NCBI RefSeq assembly: GCF_900636325.1
Contig: NZ_LR134263.1
Span: forward strand, 2,170,001-2,234,000
Length of the DNA stretch: 64,000 nucleotides
Reading direction: 5' to 3'
Origin: Staphylococcus delphini
GTDB taxonomy: Bacteria > Bacillota > Bacilli > Staphylococcales > Staphylococcaceae
Shown one piece after another: positions 29,394-37,402 of this stretch (within the stretch, counting starts at the first letter, position 1; the number at the start of each line of letters is the position of its first letter). Both the position numbers and the translations under genes were made by a program. A model generated the notes under the pieces. It was given only the letters and a program-made list of their open reading frames with translations, ran no database searches and had not been told where the DNA came from.

Positions 29394-29630
29394 TTAAAAA
29401 ATCCACGTTTCTTCTATATGCTTATAAATATTTTGCAATAAATCGTCTGGCGTATCACCTTCGACTATATCTCCATTCACAAGTGCATAAAGCCCCGACG
29501 AACAAATTCCACAGTTTTGAAGGCAACCATAATCTAGAACATCCACGCCCGGATCATTTTCTAAAGTTTGGTAAACAACTTCTGAACCTCTCGCCATATT
29601 AGAAATACAAAACTCGACAATCGGATTCAT
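29394..29630 (-). CDS. YuzB family protein (DUF1450)
   Basis: A 78-residue protein of unknown function with conserved cysteines: one in [10 protein letters not shown] near residue 8 and a cluster [11 protein letters not shown] near residue 33. The cysteine layout looks like a thioredoxin-fold ferredoxin or a metal/cluster-binding fold. The ATG at 29630 is chosen as the family start; the in-frame extension to 29687 is not conserved in kind. It shares its operon with the HesB-type carrier, which fits a role in Fe-S or redox chemistry, by inference. Confidence 0.82.
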   Translation of the reverse strand: MNPIVEFCISNMARGSEVVYQTLENDPGVDVLDYGCLQNCGICSSGLYALVNGDIVEGDTPDDLLQNIYKHIEETWIF

Positions 29631-29920
29631 TTTACACCCTCTTCTATGTTTTAATGTTATCAGTATAACAAATTTTAGAACAGACATCTATGTGACGGCT
29701 CATGTTAACGCTTCATCATGCGCGTCGGTTGGATTGACAAAATTGGCTTATGAAAAATTTTGAAAGCACGTGTCTTCCTTTGTTTGTGTGGCTTTCGAAA
29801 AAGGGATATAATGAAGTTTAGAGCTATGATCAATAACTTGAACGGTATTTATTTCGTTTTGTTTGGAGTCCATTGCTGAAATAGATATCGGAATATACAT
29901 CACTAAAGAGGGGTATCAAA

Positions 29921-30985
29921 ATGAAGAATTTAGTATTGCTAGGCGGCGGTTATGGTAACATGCGCATTATGTCTAAAATTTTACCAGACGCGCTTCCAAA
30001 TGATTATAATATTACGTTAATCGACCGGATGCCTTACCATGGGCTTAAAACAGAATTTTATGCATTAGCTGCTGGCTCTAAATCTGATAAAGAGGTACGT
30101 GTTAATTTCCCACAACATGACAGAACCCACACAGTATACGGAGAAATTACAGATATCGATTTAGACAATCAAATCATTTCTGTAGGTCAAACAAAAGTCG
30201 ATTACGATGAACTAGTGATCGGTCTAGGCTGCGAAGATAAATACCACAATGTCCCAGGTGCTAAAGAACATACGTACAGCATCCAAACTTTACATGACGC
30301 TCGTAAAACTTATCACGACATTTCTGACCTTCCTACCAATGCAACTGTCGGTATTGTCGGTGCTGGTTTAAGCGGTATCGAACTTGCAAGTGCATTACGC
30401 GAAAGCCGTAGCGATTTGAAAATCTACTTATACGACCGCGGTGAGCGTATTTTAAATCAATTCCCTGAAAAATTAAGTAATTATGTTAAAAAATGGTTCG
30501 ATCAACACGATGTCACAGTCGTGCCTAATTCGGATATCGTCAAAGTTGAACCCGGTATACTTTATAATAAAGAAACGAAAAATGAACACGACCTCATCGT
30601 CTGGACAGCGGGTATTCAACCTGTCGAAATCGTGCGCAATTTGCCAGTTGACTTAAGTCGTAGTAATCGCGTCATGGTAAACCAATATCACCAAATCCCA
30701 ACGTATCCTAATGTATATGTTGTTGGAGACTGTGCGAACTTGCCACATGCACCGAGCGCGCAACTCGCTGAAGAACAAGCTGACCAAATCGCCATGGTGT
30801 TAACTACATTGTGGAAAGGCAAAAGTTTACCTGAAAAAATGCCTGAAATTAAAATTCAAGGTTTCTTAGGTTCTTTAGGTGAAAAGAAAGGTTTCGCTTA
30901 CTTGATGGACACTACAGTGACTGGACGTTTGGCTTCCATCTTGAAATCAGGCGTACTTTGGTTGTATAAACATCATAACGGATAG
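29921..30985 (+). CDS. NAD(P)/FAD-dependent oxidoreductase (YutJ/Ndh-like)
   Basis: A 354-residue pyridine nucleotide-disulfide family enzyme, shorter than Ndh. The FAD motif LLGGGYGNMRI starts at residue 5, and the second Rossmann motif VGIVGAGLSGIELA lies near residue 145. The closing box VYVVGDCANLPHAPSA is also present. The electron acceptor is unknown. Its close position to small Fe-S and cysteine proteins suggests a redox partner or a second type II NADH dehydrogenase. The ATG follows AGAGGGG. It is divergent from the YuzB/HesB pair. Confidence 0.85.
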   Translation: MKNLVLLGGGYGNMRIMSKILPDALPNDYNITLIDRMPYHGLKTEFYALAAGSKSDKEVRVNFPQHDRTHTVYGEITDIDLDNQIISVGQTKVDYDELVIGLGCEDKYHNVPGAKEHTYSIQTLHDARKTYHDISDLPTNATVGIVGAGLSGIELASALRESRSDLKIYLYDRGERILNQFPEKLSNYVKKWFDQHDVTVVPNSDIVKVEPGILYNKETKNEHDLIVWTAGIQPVEIVRNLPVDLSRSNRVMVNQYHQIPTYPNVYVVGDCANLPHAPSAQLAEEQADQIAMVLTTLWKGKSLPEKMPEIKIQGFLGSLGEKKGFAYLMDTTVTGRLASILKSGVLWLYKHHNG

Positions 30986-31027
30986 AAATTGAACTTTTAC
31001 TATTCATTTAAACGCTATTTTCATAAA

Positions 31028-31093
31028 TGCCAAAATGAGCTCGTATTTCCCGGAACTGATTCTCGGGATGCTCGCCCATATTGGCATTTTTAT
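31028..31093. other. Long imperfect hairpin between convergent genes
   Basis: ATGCCAAAATGAGC near 31028 pairs with GCTCGCCCATATTGGCAT ending near 31090, followed by TTTTTA. It lies in the 215-bp gap between the YutJ-like and YuzD-like genes and may terminate the former. A second short stem (CGGTAAGTG with CACTCACCG) lies at about 31155-31183. Confidence 0.5.
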
Positions 31094-31200
31094 ATTAAGG
31101 GGGCTACAATCATGCGTCAATGTTTTAGAAATCAACTCAAAAATGCATCAAAAAACGGTAAGTGCTGATTCACACTCACCGCTGTTGATCTCAACTTCCC

Positions 31201-31530
31201 CTATTCTGCAGATACTTCAAAGTTACGTTCAATAAAACGTTTAATTGGCTTCAATTGAACATAACCATCTGCCACATATTCATCGTTCATCGTCACTAGT
31301 GGATAAAATAACTCATCCTCTTGAATTTGTTCAATAAACTGCATATCATGATCTGACAAATTATCTTGTGACCCCATAATATCAATATACGTATATTCAA
31401 AATCGATGTTTGGATATTTGCGTGGTAATAATGTTTTCAACCAATCATACGTGTTTTCCGAACTTGGCGCATTCACGCAACTTGCACAAACGACTTCTGC
31501 ACCATAAACAACGACGCTTACTTTTTCCAT
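31201..31530 (-). CDS. YuzD family protein (DUF1462)
   Basis: A 109-residue thioredoxin-fold protein of the DUF1462 family, with a CxxC pair in VVCASCVNAPSS near residue 15 and a conserved PLVTMNDEYVADG in the C-terminal half. The function is unknown; a disulfide or Fe-S related role is suggested by the cysteines and by nfu next door. The ATG at 31530 is chosen because AGGGGG is six bases upstream; the ATG at 31536 directly abuts that site. It is divergent from nfu with a 103-bp promoter region between. Confidence 0.85.
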   Translation of the reverse strand: MEKVSVVVYGAEVVCASCVNAPSSENTYDWLKTLLPRKYPNIDFEYTYIDIMGSQDNLSDHDMQFIEQIQEDELFYPLVTMNDEYVADGYVQLKPIKRFIERNFEVSAE

Positions 31531-31633
31531 AGCCATCCCCCTAATTGATTCGATAGATTTTTTGTACTGATTCTATTATAATAAAAAGATAAGGATAAAA
31601 TGAACCATTTAAATTTGAAAGGAGGCATTACAC

Positions 31634-31876
31634 ATGCCAACTGAAAATGCTACAATGTACGATCAAGTTGCAGAAGTCATTGAGAAATTACGCCCGTTCT
31701 TATTACGTGACGGTGGCGACTGTGAACTTGTCGACGTGGAAGATGGTATTGTAAAACTTCAATTACTCGGTGCTTGTGGAACATGCCCTAGTAGTACAAT
31801 TACTTTAAAAGCTGGTATAGAACGTGCATTAGTAGAAGAAGTGCCAGGTGTTGTCGAGGTCGAACAAGTATTCTAA
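31634..31876 (+). CDS. nfu: NifU-like Fe-S scaffold Nfu
   Basis: An 80-residue NifU C-terminal-type domain with the cluster-binding CxxC in [19 protein letters not shown]. It acts as an intermediate carrier of [4Fe-4S] clusters to apo-enzymes; in S. aureus Nfu supports aconitase maturation. Only the Nfu domain is present, as usual in Firmicutes. The ATG follows AAAGGAGG. A hairpin terminator is found 44 bp downstream. Confidence 0.93.
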   Translation: MPTENATMYDQVAEVIEKLRPFLLRDGGDCELVDVEDGIVKLQLLGACGTCPSSTITLKAGIERALVEEVPGVVEVEQVF

Positions 31877-31919
31877 CAACATGTTGATTTGAATGTTGTA
31901 TTTCATATGAGCAAAGTGT

Positions 31920-31955
31920 AAAGGCTGGGATGTCAAATTTCCTCAGCCTTTTCTT
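31920..31955 (+). terminator. nfu terminator
   Basis: The stem AAAGGCTG..GGA with TCC..CAGCCTT is followed by TTTCTTT, shortly after nfu. Confidence 0.7.
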
Positions 31956-32164
31956 TATTTTTCAGACACGTTTAAAAATGCATAGGATGACACTTCCCGC
32001 CACTTTTGAAATGGCATTGATAAAAATGAACGAGATACTTTTGTTTTTAATTCTGGCCAATGTTTAACGCAACAGCTGACTAGGTGACGATGAATAGATG
32101 TACTGGAAAATTAATCACAGGTGTCCCTAAGCAAAAAATAAGTTGAAAAGAGCCTCAACTTTTC

Positions 32165-32255
32165 GATGATGTTAACTGAGTCGATAAAATGGGAGTACCC
32201 TCTTTCCTTGCTTCTGTTCATGCATGATTGCCGGGTGGACGAGACTCCCGAGGGA
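32165..32255 (+). repeat. 91-bp direct repeat, copy 1
   Basis: Begins GATGATGTTAACTGAG and ends GACTCCCGAGGGA. It is nearly identical to the copy at 32326-32416, with only a few substitutions seen by eye. The 3' end carries the CTCCCGAGGGA core of a dispersed palindromic family. Confidence 0.85.
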
Positions 32256-32325
32256 AAGTGTGAAAATTAACAAGTTTTTTCTTTTACATATGAAAGTGGC
32301 TCATGTTTAACACAGTAGCTATCTA

Positions 32326-32416
32326 GATGATGTTAGCTGAGTCGATAAAATGGGAGTGCCCTCTTTCCTTGCTTCTGTTCATGCATGATTGCCGGATGGA
32401 CGAGACTCCCGAGGGA
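32326..32416 (+). repeat. 91-bp direct repeat, copy 2
   Basis: Second copy, 161 bp downstream of the first. This copy continues into a complete palindromic element, whereas the first is cut off after CCCGAGGGA. Confidence 0.85.
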
Positions 32417-32520
32417 ACAGCTGATCCGGAAAATCCACCAACGCTTACAACAAATGTCACCGTAAAATCAAAGCGTTGGTTAGTTGAAGGATCAGCCCCC
32501 TGGGAACGCGAGTCCAAGAC
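32395..32520. repeat. Palindromic intergenic element
   Basis: GGACGAGACTCCCGAGGGAA plus CAGCTGATCC on the left is mirrored by GGATCAGCCCCCTGGGAACG plus CGAGTCC on the right. An inner repeat AACGCTT/AAGCGTT lies within. The whole could fold into a long hairpin. Similar end words occur at 35280-35400, 44635-45010 and about 58920-59030. Confidence 0.75.
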
Positions 32521-32634
32521 GGCAATCGTATGCATGCGACATGTTCTTAACGAAAAGTGGACATGCTCTTAACGCACAGTGGACACATTTCATTCTGCAT
32601 TTCAGCTAAAAGAAACAAGCCAAATATGATAGAC

Positions 32635-33600
32635 TTAATCCACCTTCACTTGATTGCGTGGTTTTTGACCTTCTAAAACGTCTTTAATATTTAATAAACA
32701 CGTTTGGATCATTTGGTCACGTGTGAGTACTGTCGCACTACCGATATGTGGTGTCACAATGACGTTCGGATATTGCAGTAACGGATGATCTGTACGAATC
32801 GGTTCATCGCGCACGACATCTAAGCCACAGCCTGCAATTTCTCCTGTTTCAATCGCTTCAACGAGATCTTCTTCAACGACTAAATCCCCACGGCCGATAT
32901 TAATGAAAATCGCATCATTACGCATGTTTTTGAATACTTCTTTATTGAATTTATTTTGCGTATCAGGTGTAGACGGTGCGGTACAAATAATAAAATCACT
33001 TTCTTTAATCAATTGATCAAAAGATGTGTAAAATGCACCTAGTTCTTGTTCAGCTTGAATATTTCGCGAACGGTTGTGATACAAGATGTCAGCGTGGAAG
33101 CCTTTTAAACGACGCGCAAAGGCACGGCCAATCTCACCCATTCCAAAAATACCAACTTTTGAATGATAAATATCTTTGCCCGCTAACAAATAAGGCCCCC
33201 AACTTTCCCATTTACCATCTTGTACATATTTTTCTGCTTCTACGATACGTCGGGACGTTGCCATCATGAGCGCGAAGCCTAATTCAGCTGTTGTTTCAGT
33301 AAGCACATGCGGTGTGTTTGAAATCTCGACTTCATGTTGGGCTGCTGCTTGTAAATCAATATTGTCATAACCTACAGCCATATTTGCGACAATTTTCAAA
33401 TTCGGCGCCGCTTCAAATAAAGTGGCATCGATTTTCTCACTCAACGTGACAAGGATTGCTGTTTTATCTTGGACTGCTGCTAAAAATTTCTCGCGTGGCA
33501 TAGGTGTCAATTCATGATCCCACATTTCAACTTCGCCTAAAGTTTCAAGACGCTCTACAAATTTCTGTGGAATACGTCGCGTTACTAAAATTTTTTCCAT
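32635..33600 (-). CDS. D-2-hydroxyacid dehydrogenase (glyoxylate/hydroxypyruvate reductase type)
   Basis: A 321-residue NAD(P)-dependent enzyme that probably reduces glyoxylate or hydroxypyruvate to the D-hydroxy acid. The NAD motif is GMGEIGRAFA, the catalytic arginine lies in INIGRGDLVVEE, the glutamate in DVVRDEP and the histidine in PHIGSATVLTR. The length is typical. The ATG at 33600 is chosen; a GTG at 33609 is in frame but overlaps the end of the upstream HAD gene. It forms an operon with the HAD and HEPN genes upstream. Confidence 0.9.
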   Translation of the reverse strand: MEKILVTRRIPQKFVERLETLGEVEMWDHELTPMPREKFLAAVQDKTAILVTLSEKIDATLFEAAPNLKIVANMAVGYDNIDLQAAAQHEVEISNTPHVLTETTAELGFALMMATSRRIVEAEKYVQDGKWESWGPYLLAGKDIYHSKVGIFGMGEIGRAFARRLKGFHADILYHNRSRNIQAEQELGAFYTSFDQLIKESDFIICTAPSTPDTQNKFNKEVFKNMRNDAIFINIGRGDLVVEEDLVEAIETGEIAGCGLDVVRDEPIRTDHPLLQYPNVIVTPHIGSATVLTRDQMIQTCLLNIKDVLEGQKPRNQVKVD

Positions 33601-33605
33601 TTCTA

Positions 33606-34391
33606 TCACTCGCCTTTGATTAATTGTTCACGTAACTCATTCAAATCTTTCACACTATAAGTCGGCGGTACGTCACGTTGCATCACTTCTTCTTTCGACG
33701 TCACACCTGTTTGAACATGAATCGTATCGATGCCGAAGTTAATGCCTGCCATAATATCCGTGTCGTACAAGTCACCAATCATCGCCACTTCATCTTTGTT
33801 CAGTTGTAGCACTTCGAGCGATTTATCCATAATCGGTGTTTCAGGTTTACCAATAAAGATCGGTTGTTGTTTAGATGATACCGTTACAACACTTGTCAAA
33901 GAACCGTTGCCTGGTAAAAAGCCTTGTTCTTTCGGAATCGATGGATCTGGATTGGTAGAAATAAATGTCGCACCGTTTTGAACTGCTAACGTGGCTGTCG
34001 TTAATTTTTCATAAGTAATCGCTTCGTCCAAACCTACTACGACATAATCGACATCGATGTCATTTTTAAGTTGTAAGCCCGCCTCTTCTAATGCTGTCGC
34101 TAATCCAGAGCCTCCAATCATAAAGACTGTGGCACCTGGTTTTTCACCATGGATATAATCTGCTGTTGCCATAGCTGACGTAATGACTTCTTGTGGCTTT
34201 GCGTCAATGGCCATCGTCGTTAATTTTTCCACAACATCGACTGGTGCTTTCGTTGAGTTATTCGTCACATATAAATGTGGAATTTGATTTTCATTTAAGT
34301 AATCAATAAATTCAGATGCACCTTCAATTTTTTGATTACCTTTATACATCGTTCCATCCAAGTCGATTAAATAGCCTTTGTATGCTTTCAT
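33606..34391 (-). CDS. HAD-IIA family phosphatase (NagD/AraL type)
   Basis: A 261-residue Mg-dependent phosphatase of the HAD superfamily, subclass IIA (TIGR01457-like). Motif I is [11 protein letters not shown] at the N terminus, motif II VTNNST, the motif III lysine is in IGKPETPIM, and motif IV is [12 protein letters not shown]2-type cap lies between motifs II and III. The substrate is unknown; phosphorylated metabolite clean-up is a common role in this subclass. Its start is 3 bp from the DUF86 stop, so the operon is tight. Confidence 0.9.
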   Translation of the reverse strand: MKAYKGYLIDLDGTMYKGNQKIEGASEFIDYLNENQIPHLYVTNNSTKAPVDVVEKLTTMAIDAKPQEVITSAMATADYIHGEKPGATVFMIGGSGLATALEEAGLQLKNDIDVDYVVVGLDEAITYEKLTTATLAVQNGATFISTNPDPSIPKEQGFLPGNGSLTSVVTVSSKQQPIFIGKPETPIMDKSLEVLQLNKDEVAMIGDLYDTDIMAGINFGIDTIHVQTGVTSKEEVMQRDVPPTYSVKDLNELREQLIKGE

Positions 34392-34394
34392 TGC

Positions 34395-34826
34395 TTATTG
34401 CGCTCCTTTTCCAAATGCTGTTACAGGGACATTTTCATTTTCTAAAAACTGTAAAACTTCCTCAATAAAATGCTCATAAAATGGAACTGTTTGATCAAAT
34501 AATGGGATTAACTGCGCTGTATCTAATGTATCGTAATAGTGCACGAACTGACGGCGCACATCAATCGTTTGGTGTAAAGCGTGTTGGGTCTCTTTAGAAA
34601 TAGCACCCTCAAGCTCTAAAATATCAATGACATCTTTATAATTGCCTGGGTCTCTCAAAATGAAGGCATCGATAATCATGTTGCCGATATCGACCGAGGA
34701 CTCAATTAACATTTGTGCGACACGTTCAAATGCGTAATGATTTGATTTTACCGCCTCATAATCTTCAGTGAGTTGTTTTAAATATTTTAATTTCGTTTCT
34801 AATTGCGTTTTATCAACAAAATACAC
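34395..34826 (-). CDS. HepT-like HEPN protein (DUF86, YutE type)
   Basis: A 143-residue all-helical HEPN-domain protein. It retains the HepT ribonuclease-type RX4HXY motif in the C-terminal half (RRQFVHYY). No MntA nucleotidyltransferase partner lies next to it, so it does not look like a classical HepT-MntA toxin-antitoxin pair. The start is taken as the GTG at 34826, preceded by AGGGGTG and giving the same length as Bacillus YutE; an ATG at 34871 would add 15 residues. It heads the operon with the HAD and dehydrogenase genes. Confidence 0.8.
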   Translation of the reverse strand: MYFVDKTQLETKLKYLKQLTEDYEAVKSNHYAFERVAQMLIESSVDIGNMIIDAFILRDPGNYKDVIDILELEGAISKETQHALHQTIDVRRQFVHYYDTLDTAQLIPLFDQTVPFYEHFIEEVLQFLENENVPVTAFGKGAQ

Positions 34827-34926
34827 TTTGTGGTCACCCCTATTCCCCTCTATCATATCATAATTTTGCATGCAACTTCATTTATCGCTATACTTGCCTT
34901 AACATGATTTTAAAGGAGTTACACAC

Positions 34927-35193
34927 ATGATAGATATGTTTTTATATGATGATATGGAACCTTCTCAAATTCGTTTTGTTGGCTTTGTTGGTGAACATAG
35001 TCGTTATGATTTGGTGTTGATTCAAACGGATCGTCATTATGGTAAGACGTTAGTGTTGAACACGCAGACGAATAAGTTTGGGATTATTGGGACGGATGAT
35101 TTAGAGGAAGAAGGTTATATTGCTTATATTTTGGGTGTGAGTGAAGAAGAAGGCGATGAGATTACGGCTTATTTGCATGAAGTGATTCAGTAG
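34927..35193 (+). CDS. DUF3055 family protein
   Basis: An 88-residue acidic protein of unknown function with a beta-rich core (FVGFVGEHSRYDLVLIQT, KTLVLNTQTNKFGIIG) and an acidic C-terminal helix (SEEEGDEITAYLHE). It matches the DUF3055 layout of Bacillales. The ATG follows AAAGGAG and is divergent from the HEPN gene. There is no signal or membrane segment. Confidence 0.8.
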   Translation: MIDMFLYDDMEPSQIRFVGFVGEHSRYDLVLIQTDRHYGKTLVLNTQTNKFGIIGTDDLEEEGYIAYILGVSEEEGDEITAYLHEVIQ

Positions 35194-35279
35194 GTTGATA
35201 AGCATTACGAATCATCGCTTTTTAGTAGAGGGTATAAACATTTCGGGTAATCGCTTTTTTGTTCGTCCGATTGCCGAAC

Positions 35280-35405
35280 CGTGCTGCGCTTTCCCAGGGG
35301 CTGATCCCTTCAACTAAATTCGGCTTGATTATAGTGTACATTGGAAGGTAGCCGAATTGGATTTTCCGGGCCAGCTGATCCCTCGGGAGTCTTGCACGGT
35401 TCTTG
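35280..35405. repeat. Palindromic intergenic element
   Basis: CCGTGCTGCGCTTTCCCAGG plus GGCTGATCC on the left is mirrored by CAGCTGATCCCTCGGGAGTC plus TTGCACGG on the right. Inside is a second inverted pair, AATTCGGCT and AGCCGAATT. It is the same end-word family as 32395-32520. Confidence 0.75.
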
Positions 35406-35550
35406 GCAATTTTCGAACTGGAATAAAAAATGACTCAATGTTATACAACCACTCGACTTCTCCATTTCTTGTTTTATATTTTTTGCGCTTCTCCTCATCG
35501 CTTTTACTTCTTCCTCTCAATCATTTTTGGGGGTTGATGGTGTGAGATTT
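35378..35550 (+). repeat. 173-bp direct repeat, copy 1
   Basis: Starts ATCCCTCGGGAGTCTTGCAC and ends GGTTGATGGTGTGAGATTT. It is almost identical to 35676-35848, 298 bp further on. It begins at the right arm of the palindromic element. Confidence 0.85.
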
Positions 35551-35675
35551 CTACTACTTATGTGGATATAATACAAGGCGCTATTGTAATGATACATTGA
35601 CTGGAAATATTGCTGATTTTTGCGTTCAACACTCCCCGCTTTTAGAGTTAAATGACGTTATTTTGTTTTTACATC

Positions 35676-35848
35676 ATCCCTCGGGAGTCTTGCACGGTTC
35701 TTGGCAATTTTGGAACTGGAATAAAAAATGACTCAATGTTATACAACCACTCGACTTCTCCACTTCTTGTTTTATATTTTTAGCGCTTCTCCTCATCGCT
35801 TTTACTTCTTCCTCTCAATCATTTTTGGGGGTTGATGGAGTGAGATTT
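35676..35848 (+). repeat. 173-bp direct repeat, copy 2
   Basis: Second copy, with about three to five substitutions seen by eye relative to copy 1. It lacks the left arm of the palindromic element, so only the right end and following DNA were duplicated. Confidence 0.85.
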
Positions 35849-35940
35849 TCTGGTCAATAAACCTCTTGTTATACGTGTTTTTCAGTGCTTTCCTCTGTTT
35901 TCTACGTAACTGATCACACTCAATGCTTAATATCCCAATT

Positions 35941-35997
35941 AAAAAAACAGCACGCACACGATGAAGTTAACTTTACTTCACTATGCACATGCTGCTC
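35941..35997 (-). terminator. Terminator after the lipA-yutD-like unit
   Basis: A long imperfect stem (AGCAGCATGTGCATAGTGAAGT with its complement, read on the minus strand) closes into seven T. It is located 19 bp past the YutD-like stop. Confidence 0.85.
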
Positions 35998-36015
35998 ATA
36001 GATTATTCGAATGAT

Positions 36016-36381
36016 TTAATCTTGTATTGTCGGTTGTATTTTGACATCCTTCAATTTATCTGTTGCATCAATAGGCGCATCATGTCCTAATTGTTGTTCG
36101 ACTTCTGCTTTTGAAAGTCGACGTACGACAAAGTAGGCACATCCAAAATTACAATATTCATAGAGATAATCTTGTATCGTTGAAAAGCGCTTGTTAAAAT
36201 CTGCTTTTTTATAGGAATCATGATAGAAGCCCTTTAATCTCAATTGATCGTAACCATAATCCCCAACGACAAAGTCATATTTATCTAGAATTTCAGAATA
36301 TCTCGCAATAAAATCATCTTCATTGAACCCATCTTTATATGACGTTAATAATTCAAAATAATGGTTTCCTACTTTAATCAT
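36016..36381 (-). CDS. YutD-like family protein (DUF1027)
   Basis: A 121-residue protein with the DUF1027 core: FELLTSYKDGFNEDDFIARY at the N terminus, then DKYDFVVGDYGYDQLRLKGF and YEYCNFGCAYFVVRRL. The function is unknown. The CNFGC pair and the position 18 bp behind lipA hint at a metal or redox link, but this is inference. The ATG follows AGGTGA. Confidence 0.85.
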   Translation of the reverse strand: MIKVGNHYFELLTSYKDGFNEDDFIARYSEILDKYDFVVGDYGYDQLRLKGFYHDSYKKADFNKRFSTIQDYLYEYCNFGCAYFVVRRLSKAEVEQQLGHDAPIDATDKLKDVKIQPTIQD

Positions 36382-36399
36382 ACGTTCATCACCTGGTTC

Positions 36400-37317
36400 T
36401 TATAATTTAAGTTGTTCTTCACCAAGTCGATGTTTCGCTTTTGCTGCTTCATTTACTTGTTCATCTGCATGGTAAGAACTACGCACTAATGGACCCGCTT
36501 GACAATGTTTGAAGCCTTTTTCCATCGCAACTTTACGCAATTTACCAAATTCTAATGGTGTGTAGTATTTTTGTACTTTTAAATGTTTACGAGAAGGTTG
36601 TAAATATTGACCGATTGTTAAAATATCTACACCGTTCGCACGTAAATCATCCATCGTTTCGTGAAGTTCTTCAATGGTTTCACCTAATCCCACCATAATA
36701 CTTGATTTTGTTGGGATGTCTGGTTGCAACTCTTTAGAACGACGTAAAAATTCTAATGTACGATCATAAGTAGCACGCGCACGCACTCTTGGTGTTAAAC
36801 GACGTACTGTTTCGATGTTGTGATTTAAAATGTCCGGACGTGCAGCCATTAATGTTTCTAAAGCTTCATAGTCGCCACCCATGTCAGAAGGTAAAATCTC
36901 AATTGTTGTGAATGGGTTAAGCTCACGAACTTTACGTACTGTTTCAGCGTATACGTTTGAACCGGCATCTTTCAAGTCGTCACGCGCTACTGCAGTGATA
37001 ACGACGTGTTTCAAGTTCATTTGTTTCACTGAATCAGCGACACGTTCTGGCTCACCTAAGTCCAACTCATTCGGTAAACCTGTTTTAACTGCACAGAAAC
37101 GACATGCACGTGTACAAACATCACCCAAAATCATAAATGTAGCCGTACGACGCTCACCCCAACACTCGTGGATGTTTGGACATTTTGCTTCCTCACATAC
37201 AGTATGTAGTCCCTTTTCGCGCATCATTTTCTTTAAGCCTGTGTAGTTCTCATTTGTGTTTAACTTTATTTTAAGCCAATCTGGTTTGCGTAAAATTTCT
37301 TCATTTTTTGTAGCCAT
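36400..37317 (-). CDS. lipA: Lipoyl synthase
   Basis: Radical-SAM enzyme that inserts two sulfurs into octanoyl chains on GcvH and E2 subunits. The 305-residue protein carries the auxiliary cluster motif [12 protein letters not shown] (CX4CX5C) and the radical-SAM motif CTRACRFC (CX3CX2C). The C-terminal conserved end [15 protein letters not shown] contains the serine that ligates the auxiliary cluster. The ATG at 37317 starts [16 protein letters not shown], as in S. aureus. The ribosome site GGGAGG is about 12 bases upstream, rather long, which may temper expression. Confidence 0.96.
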   Translation of the reverse strand: MATKNEEILRKPDWLKIKLNTNENYTGLKKMMREKGLHTVCEEAKCPNIHECWGERRTATFMILGDVCTRACRFCAVKTGLPNELDLGEPERVADSVKQMNLKHVVITAVARDDLKDAGSNVYAETVRKVRELNPFTTIEILPSDMGGDYEALETLMAARPDILNHNIETVRRLTPRVRARATYDRTLEFLRRSKELQPDIPTKSSIMVGLGETIEELHETMDDLRANGVDILTIGQYLQPSRKHLKVQKYYTPLEFGKLRKVAMEKGFKHCQAGPLVRSSYHADEQVNEAAKAKHRLGEEQLKL

Positions 37318-37402
37318 AACAGCGGAAAACCTCCCATAATTTATAGGTCTTACTATATTATAACGAAATTTACAAGAAATTAAAATCTCCTGTTCATGCA
37401 AA

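Larger units (their letters stand above)
31956..32634. other. Gene-free, repeat-bearing stretch
   Basis: About 680 bp with no credible gene. It contains two 91-bp direct repeats, a large palindromic element, and a short tandem word near 32540-32590 (CTTAACGAAAAGTGGACA, then CTTAACGCACAGTGGACA). In the S. aureus order that I recall, the dltXABCD operon lies at this place. Confidence 0.6.
35194..35940. other. Gene-free, repeat-rich stretch
   Basis: About 750 bp without a credible gene. It holds one palindromic element and two copies of a 173-bp direct repeat described separately. Short open frames inside have no ribosome sites and are repeated with the DNA. Confidence 0.7.

Noticed and set aside
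31035..31235. 66-codon + strand frame
   Set aside because: It starts in the long hairpin between convergent genes and runs into the YuzD gene; composition is not protein-like.
32327..32572. 81-codon frame and its antisense partner
   Set aside because: They lie wholly inside the direct/palindromic repeat; open frames arise from the repeat.
35310..35545. Three overlapping frames of about 62 codons
   Set aside because: Repeat DNA, duplicated 298 bp away with changes that ignore reading frame; no ribosome site.
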